Shown: piece after piece, positions 43,780 to 52,621 of the stretch
Numbering within the stretch: position 1 is the stretch's first letter
How the letters are laid out: each line of letters opens with the position of its first letter
Source: Bacteroidota bacterium
GTDB taxonomy: Bacteria; Bacteroidota; Bacteroidia; Chitinophagales; Chitinophagaceae
NCBI GenBank assembly: GCA_023386045.1
Contig: JAEWKK010000003.1
Location: 62,001 to 126,000, forward strand
Direction of reading: 5' to 3'
DNA length: 64,000 nucleotides
Translations under genes and position numbers: made by a program
Notes under the pieces: generated by a model
What the model was told of the DNA's origin: nothing
What the model saw: only the letters and a program-made list of their open reading frames with translations
Database searches by the model: none

Positions 43780-44364
43780 ATGATTCTCCCAATTGTAGCA
43801 TATGGCAGCCCGGTTTTAAGAAAGTTGGCACAGGATATAGATGAACATTATCCGCAGCTTGACAAATTGATTGAAGATATGTGGGAAACCATGTATGCCA
43901 GCAATGGGGTAGGACTGGCAGCCCCACAGGTGAACAGGGATATCAGGCTATTTGTGATCGATAGCGCCCAGATCTTTGCCAATATGGATGAAGAAGATAA
44001 AAAAGAGGAAAACTACCCTGATGATCCGGGAATTAAACAGGTATTTATCAATGCACATATTCTTGAAGAACATGGTGATGACTGGGCTTATAATGAAGGT
44101 TGCCTGAGCATTCCCAGGATCAGGGAAGATGTGTACAGGGCAGAGGAAGTGACACTGGAATACCTGGATGAGCACTTTAAAAAACACAGGAAGACTTTTA
44201 CCGGCGTTACAGGCCGCATCATACTACATGAATATGATCATATCGAAGGGAAATTATTCATTGATCATATCTCTCCACTCAAACGCAAACTGCTCAAAAG
44301 GAAGCTGGATGATATTGCCAAAGGCAAGATCAGTGTTGATTATAAAATGAGCTTTACACGATAA
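43780..44364 (+). CDS. def: Peptide deformylase
   Basis: A 194-residue Fe/Zn enzyme that removes the formyl group from nascent N-terminal Met. All three motifs are present: GVGLAAPQ (residues about 45-52), EGCLSIP (about 106-112, metal Cys) and HEYDHIEG (about 150-157, two metal His and catalytic Glu). The insert between motifs 1 and 2 (KKEENYPDDPG) is longer than in E. coli, typical of Bacteroidota Def. It is after ruvX on the same strand. Confidence 0.97.
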   Translation: MILPIVAYGSPVLRKLAQDIDEHYPQLDKLIEDMWETMYASNGVGLAAPQVNRDIRLFVIDSAQIFANMDEEDKKEENYPDDPGIKQVFINAHILEEHGDDWAYNEGCLSIPRIREDVYRAEEVTLEYLDEHFKKHRKTFTGVTGRIILHEYDHIEGKLFIDHISPLKRKLLKRKLDDIAKGKISVDYKMSFTR

Positions 44365-44468
44365 AATTTCGAGTGGTTTTACTTGTAGAAATGGAGTAAT
44401 CATACTATTGTTTCATAGGTTGGTCTCGCCTTAATTTTACAAAGTATATCTTTTGTAAAACCAATTCT

Positions 44469-44981
44469 ATGAAAACTGCTACGCTGATTGCGTTGTTATT
44501 CCTTCAATCTAACGTTTACGGACAATCCGTTTCTTCATCGGTTGTCAATTCCAGCGGCAACAATTATGCACAGGGTTATTACAGCATAGACTGGAGCGTA
44601 GGTGAATTGGCCCTGGTAAACACACTGAAATCAAACAATGGACTTTATATTGTAACCTCGGGTATACTTCAACCTGATGTTGCTCCTGTTAATACCAATC
44701 ATCACTTCACTGCTGATGAATTAAAGATCCTTCCCAATCCCACTTATAATAAGGTAGAATTGAATTTCAATACTCGCCAGCAGGGAACCCTGCTGATGAA
44801 TGTATATGATGCCAATGGAAAACTGGTGATCACACAAAAGGCAAGCAGTGCAGGAACAGGAAGCATTGAAAGAATAGATATGATGAACCTTCCTTCAGGA
44901 ACCTATTTGTTCAGGGTCGATCTTGATCCTGTACCCGGTTCTACAAGGAAGACCGGAACCTATAAGATCCTTAAGTTATAA
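44469..44981 (+). CDS. T9SS sorting-domain secreted protein
   Basis: A 170-residue exported protein: signal peptide (about 1-18, cleavage after YG), a beta-rich module (about 20-70, with SIDWSVGELALVNT as typical of the small T9SS cargo family), and a type A sorting domain starting LKILPNPTYNKVELN (about 85-170). It is the first gene of a cluster whose second is the 1732-residue repeat protein (30 bp later). Secreted and possibly attached to the cell surface; role unknown. Confidence 0.85.
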   Translation: MKTATLIALLFLQSNVYGQSVSSSVVNSSGNNYAQGYYSIDWSVGELALVNTLKSNNGLYIVTSGILQPDVAPVNTNHHFTADELKILPNPTYNKVELNFNTRQQGTLLMNVYDANGKLVITQKASSAGTGSIERIDMMNLPSGTYLFRVDLDPVPGSTRKTGTYKILKL

Positions 44982-45011
44982 TTAGACGAACCACCGAACA
45001 AACCACCGCTT

Positions 45012-48000
45012 ATGAAAAAATCTCTACAACTGCTGTTCATTTCACTGACCTTCTTCCTGGGTGCCTTTGCACAGGTGCCGCAGCAGATCAATTATCAGGG
45101 TGTTGCCCGTAATTCAGTTGGAACTGTGATCGCGAACCAGCAGATCAGCCTGAGGCTTTCTATCAGGGATGCTTCAACAACTGGCACTGTAGTATATGCC
45201 GAAACCAGAAATTTAAGGACCAGCAGTCTTGGAATTTTTGTGACAGCTATAGGCTCACCCGGTGCAGCCCAGGTAACCGGTTCATTTACAGGCATCAACT
45301 GGGCAGGTGGAACCAAGTTTTTGCAGGTAGAAATGGATCCAGCCGGTGGAAATAATTTTATTGACATGGGAACATCACAATTACTGAGTGTTCCTTTTGC
45401 CTTATATGCTGCTTCTGCTTCACCTACAGGAAGTGCAGGTGGTGATCTCCAGGGAAGCTTTCCTTCGCCACAGATCAGGGATGGCGTAGTTGGAACCAAT
45501 CAATTGCAGGATGGTTCCGTCACCAATGTAAAACTTGCTCCCGGTATCATTCCCACCAGTTTGCCACCAAGCGGTTCGGCAAATGGTGACCTTACCGGTA
45601 TCTATCCCAATCCATTAATTGCTGATGGGAAAGTAACTGAGTCCAAGCTGGCCACCAATGCCGTAGGTTCAGCAAAGATCCAGGACGGTTCAGTAACGGC
45701 GGCCAAACTGGCTCCTGGTGTGATCCCTTCATCCTTACCACCTTCAGGTAATGCTAATGGAGATCTTACAGGAACTTATCCTGCCCCGGTGATCGCAGCC
45801 GGTGCTGTTGACCAGTTAAAGCTGGCGGATAATGCCGTGACCAATATTAAACTGGCGGATAATGCAGTGGGAACTTCAAAAGTGCAGGATGGAAGTATAA
45901 CAGCAGCCAAGCTGGCTCCCGGTGTGCTTCCTGCATCTTTGCCCATTTCAGGAACAGCAGGAGGAGATCTTTCAGGAACCTATCCCAATCCAGTAATTAA
46001 TGCTGGTGTGGTGGATAATACTAAGCTGGCCAATGGTGCGGTTGATTCTTCCAAGATCCAGGATGGTTCAATAACAGCAGCCAAATTAGCTGCCGGTGTG
46101 ATCCCTTCTTCTTTGCCACCTTCAGGCACAGCGAGTGGTGACCTTACAGGTTCTTATCCTGCTCCGGTGATCAATGCTGGTGCAGTTAACAATACGAAGC
46201 TTGCAGATAATGCGGTTGGAACTACCAAGATCCAGGACGGATCAGTTACCGCAGCCAAACTGGCTCCAGGTGTGATCCCCACTTCAATTCCTGTTTCTGG
46301 GACAGCAGGAGGAGATCTGTCTGGAACCTATCCCAATCCGATCATTAATGCTAATGCAGTTGACAATACTAAGATTGCAGACAATGCAATAGGAACTACC
46401 AAGGTTCAGGATGGATCTATCACGGCAGTGAAACTAGCTGCAGGTGTGATTCCATCTACTTTGCCACCATCAGGTATAGCAAGTGGAGACCTTACAGGTT
46501 CTTATCCAGCTCCGATAATTGCTGCTGGTGCGGTTAATAATACTAAGATTGCAGATAATGCAATAGGCACTACAAAGGTTCAGGATGGATCTATAACGGC
46601 AGTGAAATTGGCTGCTGGCGTGATCCCTTCTTCTTTGCCACCTTCGGGCACAGCGAGTGGAGACCTTTCCGGTTCTTATCCAGCTCCGGTAATTGCTGCT
46701 GGTGCGGTTAACAATACGAAGCTTGCAGATAATGCGGTTGGAACTACCAAGATCCAGGACGGTTCTGTTACCGCAGCCAAACTGGCTCCGGGTGTGATCC
46801 CCACTTCAATTCCTGTTTCAGGAACAGCTGGTGGAGATCTGTCTGGAACCTATCCCAATCCAATCATTAATGCTAACGCAGTTGACAATACTAAGATTGC
46901 AGACAATGCAATAGGAACTACAAAAGTTCAGGATGGATCTATCACGGCAGTGAAACTGGCTGCTGGAGTGATCCCTTCTTCTTTGCCACCATCTGGTACA
47001 GCAAGTGGAGACCTTACAGGTTCTTATCCAGCTCCGGTGATCAATGCTGGCGCAGTTAACAATACAAAGCTGGCAGATAATGCAGTTGGAACTACCAAGA
47101 TCCAGGATGGTTCTGTAACAGCGGTGAAACTGGCTGCCGGGGTGATTCCTACAACATTGCCTCCTTCAGGTACTGCCAGTGGAGACCTTACAGGTTTGTA
47201 TCCAGCTCCGGTAATTGCTGCAGGTGCAGTGAATGAATTGAAGCTGGCAGACAATGCTGTCACTAATTTAAAACTGGCAGATAATGCAGTTGGTACTTCC
47301 AAGGTACAAGATGGGTCTATCACGGCAGCAAAGCTTGCACCCGGATTGATTGTTGGTGGAAGCAGTCCAACCGGTTCAGCTGGAGGAGATCTCTCAGGAA
47401 CTTATCCAAACCCATCTCTTGCATCTGGTTCTGTTACCGCCCCTAAAATTTCAAACGGAGCTATCATCACTCCAAAAATTGCAGACCTGGCAGTTACCAA
47501 AAATAAACTGGCAGACCTGTCTGTAAGCACTGAAAAAATTGTTGATGGTGCAGTTACAGCGGCCAAACTGGCTCCCGGGGTGATACCTACATCCATTCCA
47601 GTTTCAGGAACTGCAGGTGGTGATCTTTCCGGAACATATCCTAACCCTCTGATTAATGCTGGTGCTGTAAATAATACCAAGCTGGCAGATAATGCAGTAG
47701 GAACTACCAAGATCCAGGACGGATCTGTAACCGCAGCCAAACTGGCTCCTGGTGTGATTCCGACTTCAATTCCAGTTTCAGGAACAGCTGGTGGTGATCT
47801 GACAGGAACTTATCCCAATCCTTTGATCAATGCTAATGCAGTTGATAATACTAAAATCGCAGACAATGCAGTTGGAACTACTAAAGTTCAGGATGGATCA
47901 ATAACTGCGGTAAAATTAGCTGCAGGTGTAATCCCTGCATCTTTGCCTCCATCTGGCACAGCTAGTGGAGATCTTACTGGTTCTTATCCAGCTCCAGCAA

Positions 48001-50210
48001 TTGCGGCTGGTGCTGTGAATAATACTAAAATCGCAGATAATGCAATCGGAACTTCTAAAGTGCAGGACGGGTCTATCACAGCAGCAAAACTTGCTCCTGG
48101 TGTGATCCCGACTTCAATTCCGGTTTCTGGAACTGCAGGCGGAGATCTTACAGGAACATATCCCAATCCTCTGATCAATGCAAATGCAGTTGATAATATA
48201 AAACTGGCAGACAATGCAGTAGGAACTACCAAGATCCAGGACGGTTCAGTAACCGCAGCCAAACTAGCTCCCGGAGTGATCCCAACCTCCATTCCTGTTT
48301 CAGGAACAGCTGGTGGTGATCTGACAGGAACTTATCCGAATCCTCTGATCAATGCAAGCGCAGTTGATAATATAAAGCTGGCAGACAATGCAGTTGGAAC
48401 CACCAAGATCCAGGATGGTTCTGTTACTGCGGTTAAATTAGCGGCCGGTGTGATCCCAGCTTCTTTACCACCTTCAGGCACTGCGAGTGGAGATCTTACA
48501 GGATCATATCCTGCTCCCGTAATTGCAGCAGGTGCAGTGAATGATGTGAAGCTGGCTGACAATGCAGTTACTAATTTAAAACTGGCTGACAACGCCGTAG
48601 GTACTTCTAAGGTGCAGGATGGTTCTATCACTGCAGCTAAATTGGCTCCAGGTGTGATCCCGACTTCTTTACCTGTGAGCGGCACTGCCGGTGGAGACCT
48701 TTCAGGTTCTTACCCTAATCCTTTGATCGCATCAAATGCCGTGGACAATACCAAGCTGGCAGATAATGCTGTTGGTACCAGCAAGGTGCAGGACGGATCT
48801 ATTACCGCAATCAAGCTGGCTGCCGGAGTGATCCCTACCAGTTTGCCTCCAAACGGCACTGCTGCCGGAGACCTGAGTGGTAGTTATCCCAACCCACTGG
48901 TGGTTAAACTGAAAGGCATTGGTATCAGCAACACTGCTCCAACTTCAGGACAGGTGCTGAAGTATGATGGTACCAACTGGACGCCTTCAGCCGATATTTC
49001 CGGAGGATTTTCATTGCCTTATAGTCAGACCATTAACCTGGCTACTCCCGCACTGAGCATCACAAACCAGAACCAGGCTGCTTCCATCTTTGCTGAAAAT
49101 CTTTCAACAGGTCTGGATGCCATTGGCTTACTGGGACGCATAACTGCTACCAATCCAGGCGCCAACTCTGCTGCCATAAAAGGTATCAATAATGGTACGG
49201 GTGGAAATGGTTATGGTATCTGGGGACATCATGCAGGAAGTGGAAGAGGCGTTTACGGTTTTGCCCAGGATGGTGCAGGTATCTATGGTAATTCACAAAC
49301 AGGCCAGGGTGTTTTTGGAACCAGTGCTGATGGTACTGCCGGTTATTTTGATATCTCTAATCCAATGAACTTCAGTGATGCCCTCTTTGCATCCAGTAGC
49401 GGTTATGGAAATGGTATGGTCAGCATCAGCACCTACAGTAATGGTGTGCTGGGTATTGCCAATGATGCTGCAGGTGCAGGTTTGTTTGGTGTGAACAACG
49501 CCGGCGGTGAAGGTGTGCTGGGTTATACCTTCAGCAATATCGCCAGTGGTGTAATTGGAAGAAACGATGGTATGTATGCAGGTGTTAAGGGTATGAATAC
49601 TTCCAACAGTGGTATTGGTGTGTTAGCAATTGCCAACGTGAATGGAGCAACAGGAGGAAACGCCCTTGTTGCAGAACTTGAAGGAACCGCCACAGGTAAT
49701 ACAGCTGTTTTCAAAGCAAATGGTGCCAATGTGGCCAGGATCGATAAAAATGGTAAAGGATATTTTAATGGAGGTACACAGGTAGGTGGTGCCGACCTTG
49801 CGGAATTTTTTGATGTAGAAGGTTCAAAACAGCAATACGAACCCGGTGACGTTCTTGTTATTTCTCAAACAAGCGACAGGAAAGTTGAAAAATCAAATGG
49901 AGCGTATTCTACGCTGGTAGCAGGTGTGTATGCAACAAAACCAGGACTGATGCTGACAGAAGAAAATGCGGAGCAGGATCAACTTGATCAAATGGTTCCC
50001 ATGGGAGTGATCGGTGTTATTCCTACCAAGGTATGCATGGAAGGTGGCGCAATCAAAAGAGGTGATCTCATTGTTACTTCATCTCTGAGTGGTGTGGCCA
50101 TGAAGGCAGATCCCGAAAAAGTAAAAGTGGGCCAGGTGATTGGTAAAGCTTTACAGGATTTTGACGGAAATGGAACAGGCATCATCAATGTTCTGGTAAG
50201 CATTAAATAA
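45012..50210 (+). CDS. Giant secreted repeat protein, phage tail-fibre-like
   Basis: A 1732-residue protein. Signal peptide about 1-20; an N-terminal beta domain (about 21-135) with PQQINYQGVARN and TSQLLSVPFALYA, common in Bacteroidota repeat proteins. A repeat region (about 137-1300) has twenty copies of SGxAxGDLxGxYPxP, each followed by an 11-residue ladder (xxxKLADNAVG). A GTNWTPSAD linker, Gly/Asn-rich turns (about 1340-1580) and a conserved C-terminal module with GGADLAEFF and EPGDVLVIS (about 1592-1732) complete it. No T9SS tail is present. Repeats of this style occur in phage tail fibres and collar proteins, but the genes around are not phage. Probably a long surface fibre or adhesin. 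The gene's high repeat identity makes misassembly possible. Confidence 0.85.
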   Translation: MKKSLQLLFISLTFFLGAFAQVPQQINYQGVARNSVGTVIANQQISLRLSIRDASTTGTVVYAETRNLRTSSLGIFVTAIGSPGAAQVTGSFTGINWAGGTKFLQVEMDPAGGNNFIDMGTSQLLSVPFALYAASASPTGSAGGDLQGSFPSPQIRDGVVGTNQLQDGSVTNVKLAPGIIPTSLPPSGSANGDLTGIYPNPLIADGKVTESKLATNAVGSAKIQDGSVTAAKLAPGVIPSSLPPSGNANGDLTGTYPAPVIAAGAVDQLKLADNAVTNIKLADNAVGTSKVQDGSITAAKLAPGVLPASLPISGTAGGDLSGTYPNPVINAGVVDNTKLANGAVDSSKIQDGSITAAKLAAGVIPSSLPPSGTASGDLTGSYPAPVINAGAVNNTKLADNAVGTTKIQDGSVTAAKLAPGVIPTSIPVSGTAGGDLSGTYPNPIINANAVDNTKIADNAIGTTKVQDGSITAVKLAAGVIPSTLPPSGIASGDLTGSYPAPIIAAGAVNNTKIADNAIGTTKVQDGSITAVKLAAGVIPSSLPPSGTASGDLSGSYPAPVIAAGAVNNTKLADNAVGTTKIQDGSVTAAKLAPGVIPTSIPVSGTAGGDLSGTYPNPIINANAVDNTKIADNAIGTTKVQDGSITAVKLAAGVIPSSLPPSGTASGDLTGSYPAPVINAGAVNNTKLADNAVGTTKIQDGSVTAVKLAAGVIPTTLPPSGTASGDLTGLYPAPVIAAGAVNELKLADNAVTNLKLADNAVGTSKVQDGSITAAKLAPGLIVGGSSPTGSAGGDLSGTYPNPSLASGSVTAPKISNGAIITPKIADLAVTKNKLADLSVSTEKIVDGAVTAAKLAPGVIPTSIPVSGTAGGDLSGTYPNPLINAGAVNNTKLADNAVGTTKIQDGSVTAAKLAPGVIPTSIPVSGTAGGDLTGTYPNPLINANAVDNTKIADNAVGTTKVQDGSITAVKLAAGVIPASLPPSGTASGDLTGSYPAPAIAAGAVNNTKIADNAIGTSKVQDGSITAAKLAPGVIPTSIPVSGTAGGDLTGTYPNPLINANAVDNIKLADNAVGTTKIQDGSVTAAKLAPGVIPTSIPVSGTAGGDLTGTYPNPLINASAVDNIKLADNAVGTTKIQDGSVTAVKLAAGVIPASLPPSGTASGDLTGSYPAPVIAAGAVNDVKLADNAVTNLKLADNAVGTSKVQDGSITAAKLAPGVIPTSLPVSGTAGGDLSGSYPNPLIASNAVDNTKLADNAVGTSKVQDGSITAIKLAAGVIPTSLPPNGTAAGDLSGSYPNPLVVKLKGIGISNTAPTSGQVLKYDGTNWTPSADISGGFSLPYSQTINLATPALSITNQNQAASIFAENLSTGLDAIGLLGRITATNPGANSAAIKGINNGTGGNGYGIWGHHAGSGRGVYGFAQDGAGIYGNSQTGQGVFGTSADGTAGYFDISNPMNFSDALFASSSGYGNGMVSISTYSNGVLGIANDAAGAGLFGVNNAGGEGVLGYTFSNIASGVIGRNDGMYAGVKGMNTSNSGIGVLAIANVNGATGGNALVAELEGTATGNTAVFKANGANVARIDKNGKGYFNGGTQVGGADLAEFFDVEGSKQQYEPGDVLVISQTSDRKVEKSNGAYSTLVAGVYATKPGLMLTEENAEQDQLDQMVPMGVIGVIPTKVCMEGGAIKRGDLIVTSSLSGVAMKADPEKVKVGQVIGKALQDFDGNGTGIINVLVSIK
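45420..48900 (+). repeat. Coding tandem repeats, 174-bp unit
   Basis: Twenty copies of a module of about 58 residues. The period is 174 bp where measured (46356 to 46530); some units are longer by a partial 11-residue rung (LADNAVTN). Units fall in two classes: KLAPGVIPTSIPVSG with YPNP, and KLAAGVIPSSLPPSG with YPAP. A three-unit block (46180-46460 and again 46702-46990) is nearly identical, so units have been duplicated as blocks of 522 bp. Confidence 0.9.
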
Positions 50211-50215
50211 TAACT

Positions 50216-50521
50216 ATGAAAAAGCTTTTAATACTGTTGATTGTTTTTTCAGCTCTCCATGCACAGGCACAATTGCCCAGTGAAAGACCAGCTGGAAAAA
50301 TGTATACAACCAAACTGGAAAAGAAGCCGGTGAAGGCCAGGGTGGAGCAGGGAGCACCTAAACAATTGCCCAGTGAGGCCAAATTGCCAAAGCAGGCAAC
50401 TGAAGCAGCTGCCAAATCCAAAAAAAATGTAGTCACTGAATCAGATGCAGAGAAAAAAAAGAAATTGCAAAGCAATAAGCAACAGCCTGTTCCAATAATA
50501 AGACCACCAAAGAAGGTTTGA
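50216..50521 (+). CDS. Small exported basic protein, hypothetical
   Basis: A 101-residue protein with a signal peptide (about 1-19, cleaved after QA). The mature part is Lys/Pro/Gln-rich and disordered, with a repeated QLPSE motif (about residues 19-23 and 50-54). It begins 5 bp after the stop of the giant repeat protein, so it is co-transcribed and may be its partner. No family recognised. Confidence 0.7.
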   Translation: MKKLLILLIVFSALHAQAQLPSERPAGKMYTTKLEKKPVKARVEQGAPKQLPSEAKLPKQATEAAAKSKKNVVTESDAEKKKKLQSNKQQPVPIIRPPKKV

Positions 50522-50554
50522 TTTAATAGGGTTTCATTTAATTAAATTGCAGGT

Positions 50555-51490
50555 ATGATTCGTTTGATCATACCTTTTTTTTGTATCCTGCCCTTATCTG
50601 CAAAGAGTCAGTCCGACTCAACTGGCACCAGTATCCTTGGCAAAGAAGTGATATTAAGCGAAGTAGTGATCAGAAGCGATTTGAATGTTGAAAAGTTCCT
50701 GCTGCGGGTGAGAGATGATACCAGCTTTTACAAGGCTTTCCGCAATCTGCGCATACTGGGATTTACATCTTTAAATAATATTACCATGGTGGACAGGAAG
50801 CAGAGAATTGAAGCTTCCCTATTCAGCAAAACCATTCAGCACCGCAACAATGGATGCCGGACCATGGAAGTTGTTGAAGAAAAGGCCACCGGTGATTTCT
50901 ACGACAGGAAAGGCGATTACAATTATTACACGGCGGAACTCTATGCCGGACTTTTTTTCACCAAAGGAAGGATCTGTGGCGAAAACAATATTGTATCAGG
51001 AGCAGAACGGGATGTGCGTAATAAATCGGGGTTAGAAAAACACAAGGAGCAACTCAAGATGCTTTTTTTTAATCCGGGAAAGAAGATCCCGGGCATTCCT
51101 TTTATTGGAGATAAGGTGGATATTTTTGACCCTGACATGGCTAAGTATTATGATTACTTTGTTGACACAGATGAATTGGATGGCAGGGAATGCTACCTGT
51201 TCCGTATCCTTCCAAGGAAAGACCTTTCAGGCGGGCAGAAGGACAGGATCGTATTTGATAACATTACCACCTGGTTCGATGCAAAAACCATGGAGATCCT
51301 TGCACGTAATTACGATCTGAGTTATGATACACCTGTCTATGATTTCAATGTACACATGGAAGTAAAAATGACAAAATTCGGCGACCTGCTGGTGCCGCAA
51401 CTACTGGTGTATAATGGCAATTGGAAAGTAGCATTTAAAAAAAGAGAAAGAGGAATATTCACTGCTACTCTTTTTGATTTCAAAAAATAA
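50555..51490 (+). CDS. Exported hypothetical protein, 311 residues
   Basis: Signal peptide about 1-17, then a mixed alpha/beta protein with no recognisable domain. A conserved-looking core includes GDYNYYTAELYAGLFF and LFRILPRKDLSGGQKDR. Two Cys (about 100 and 139) might form a disulfide. It is 33 bp after the small basic gene on the same strand, so it probably belongs to the same cluster as the giant repeat protein. I do not assign a function. Confidence 0.75.
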   Translation: MIRLIIPFFCILPLSAKSQSDSTGTSILGKEVILSEVVIRSDLNVEKFLLRVRDDTSFYKAFRNLRILGFTSLNNITMVDRKQRIEASLFSKTIQHRNNGCRTMEVVEEKATGDFYDRKGDYNYYTAELYAGLFFTKGRICGENNIVSGAERDVRNKSGLEKHKEQLKMLFFNPGKKIPGIPFIGDKVDIFDPDMAKYYDYFVDTDELDGRECYLFRILPRKDLSGGQKDRIVFDNITTWFDAKTMEILARNYDLSYDTPVYDFNVHMEVKMTKFGDLLVPQLLVYNGNWKVAFKKRERGIFTATLFDFKK

Positions 51491-51513
51491 TGCCTTTCAA
51501 GAATACGCTCCTG

Positions 51514-52578
51514 TCAGTCAATCTTCAGCGTCTTTACATAGCTTCTCCACTTTTCAATGACCTGTTGCATATCCGGTGGCAAATCGGTTTCGAAAAACAT
51601 TTCTTCACCGGTTGAAGGATGAACAAAACCCAGGGTTTTTGCATGTAATGCCTGTCTTGGACAGATATGAAAGCAGTTATCAACAAATTGTTTGTACTTG
51701 CTGAAGATGGTTCCTTTGATGATTTTGTCGCCTCCATAAAAATCATCATTGAAAAGCGGGTGACCGATGTATTTCATATGGACGCGGATCTGGTGTGTGC
51801 GGCCGGTTTCCAGTACGCACTGTACAAGTGTTACATAATTAAATCTTTCCACCACTTTATAATGTGTGATGGCCTCCTTTCCATGGTCGCCTTCGGGATA
51901 GGCTTCAAAAAGTTTGCGGTAGCGAAGATTTCTTCCTACGTGTGCTATGATGGTGCCTGATTCTTTTTGAACATCACCCCATACCAGTGCCAGGTATTGC
52001 CTCTTGACGGTATGATCGAAGAACTGTTTGGCCAGATGGCGCATGGCCTTGTCGGTTTTGGCAAGCACCAGAAGTCCGCTGGTATTTTTATCGATCCGGT
52101 GAACCAGGCCAAAACGAGGTAATGTTTGTTCAGATATATCCGGGTTTTTTTGCTGGAGATAGTAGGCTACTCCATTCAAAAGTGTACCTGAATAATTTCC
52201 GCTGCCAGGATGAACCACCATGCCCGCAGGTTTATTGATCAACAACAGGTCCTCATCTTCGTACACGATGTTGAGGTCCATTTTTTCGGGTGTAACATCT
52301 GTGGATTCGGGTGAGAGGTCAGAATAAACAACGATCTGGTCGAAGGCTTTTATTTTGTAATTCTGTTTTACTGGTTTGTTATTGACCAGTATCAATCCGG
52401 CATTGATGGCCTGCTGGAGCTTATTCCTTGTAGCGCCCTCAATACGGTTCATCAGAAATTTATCTATGCGGAATGGTTCCTGTCCTTTGTCAGCATTGAA
52501 TACAAATCGTTCATATAATTCATCACTGCTTTCAGCGGTATCTTCCGGAAGATTAGCGTTCAGTTCTTCTATACTCAT
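51514..52578 (-). CDS. rluD: Ribosomal large subunit pseudouridine synthase RluD-like (RluA family)
   Basis: A 354-residue protein from ATG 52578 (MSIEELNANLPED); a longer frame to 52656 would overlap lipB and its promoter. N-terminal S4 RNA-binding domain (about 45-100), then the catalytic domain with HRIDKNTSGLLVLAK (catalytic Asp in RxDxxTSG). RluD makes pseudouridines in helix 69 of 23S rRNA; the exact site here is inferred. Divergent from lipB across 43 bp. Confidence 0.93.
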   Translation of the reverse strand: MSIEELNANLPEDTAESSDELYERFVFNADKGQEPFRIDKFLMNRIEGATRNKLQQAINAGLILVNNKPVKQNYKIKAFDQIVVYSDLSPESTDVTPEKMDLNIVYEDEDLLLINKPAGMVVHPGSGNYSGTLLNGVAYYLQQKNPDISEQTLPRFGLVHRIDKNTSGLLVLAKTDKAMRHLAKQFFDHTVKRQYLALVWGDVQKESGTIIAHVGRNLRYRKLFEAYPEGDHGKEAITHYKVVERFNYVTLVQCVLETGRTHQIRVHMKYIGHPLFNDDFYGGDKIIKGTIFSKYKQFVDNCFHICPRQALHAKTLGFVHPSTGEEMFFETDLPPDMQQVIEKWRSYVKTLKID

Positions 52579-52585
52579 AAAGCTG

Positions 52586-52616
52586 CAAAAATAGTGATGC
52601 CGATTGGGTAATTTTG
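52586..52616. promoter_or_regulatory. Back-to-back promoters of rluD and lipB
   Basis: Minus-strand TATTTTTG (52593-52586) ends 7 nt before the rluD ATG, with a TTTG 23 nt upstream (52620-52617). Plus-strand TAATTTTG (52609-52616) ends 5 nt before the lipB ATG at 52622. The -33 of rluD overlaps the 3' edge of the lipB -7 region. Confidence 0.65.
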
Positions 52617-52621
52617 CAAAT

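Noticed and set aside
47024..48685. Long minus-strand open frames opposite the repeat gene
   Set aside because: Their sequences repeat with the same period as the plus-strand gene, so they are antisense shadows.
45420..48900. Regular direct repeats that could be taken for a CRISPR array
   Set aside because: The repeats are in frame, coding, 174 bp long and have no unique spacers of 25-40 bp; they belong to the giant repeat protein.
45012..50210. Tail-fibre-like repeats as evidence of a prophage
   Set aside because: Neighbours are deformylase, pseudouridine synthase and secreted T9SS-type genes; no phage structural, lysis or integrase genes are present, and the protein has a signal peptide.
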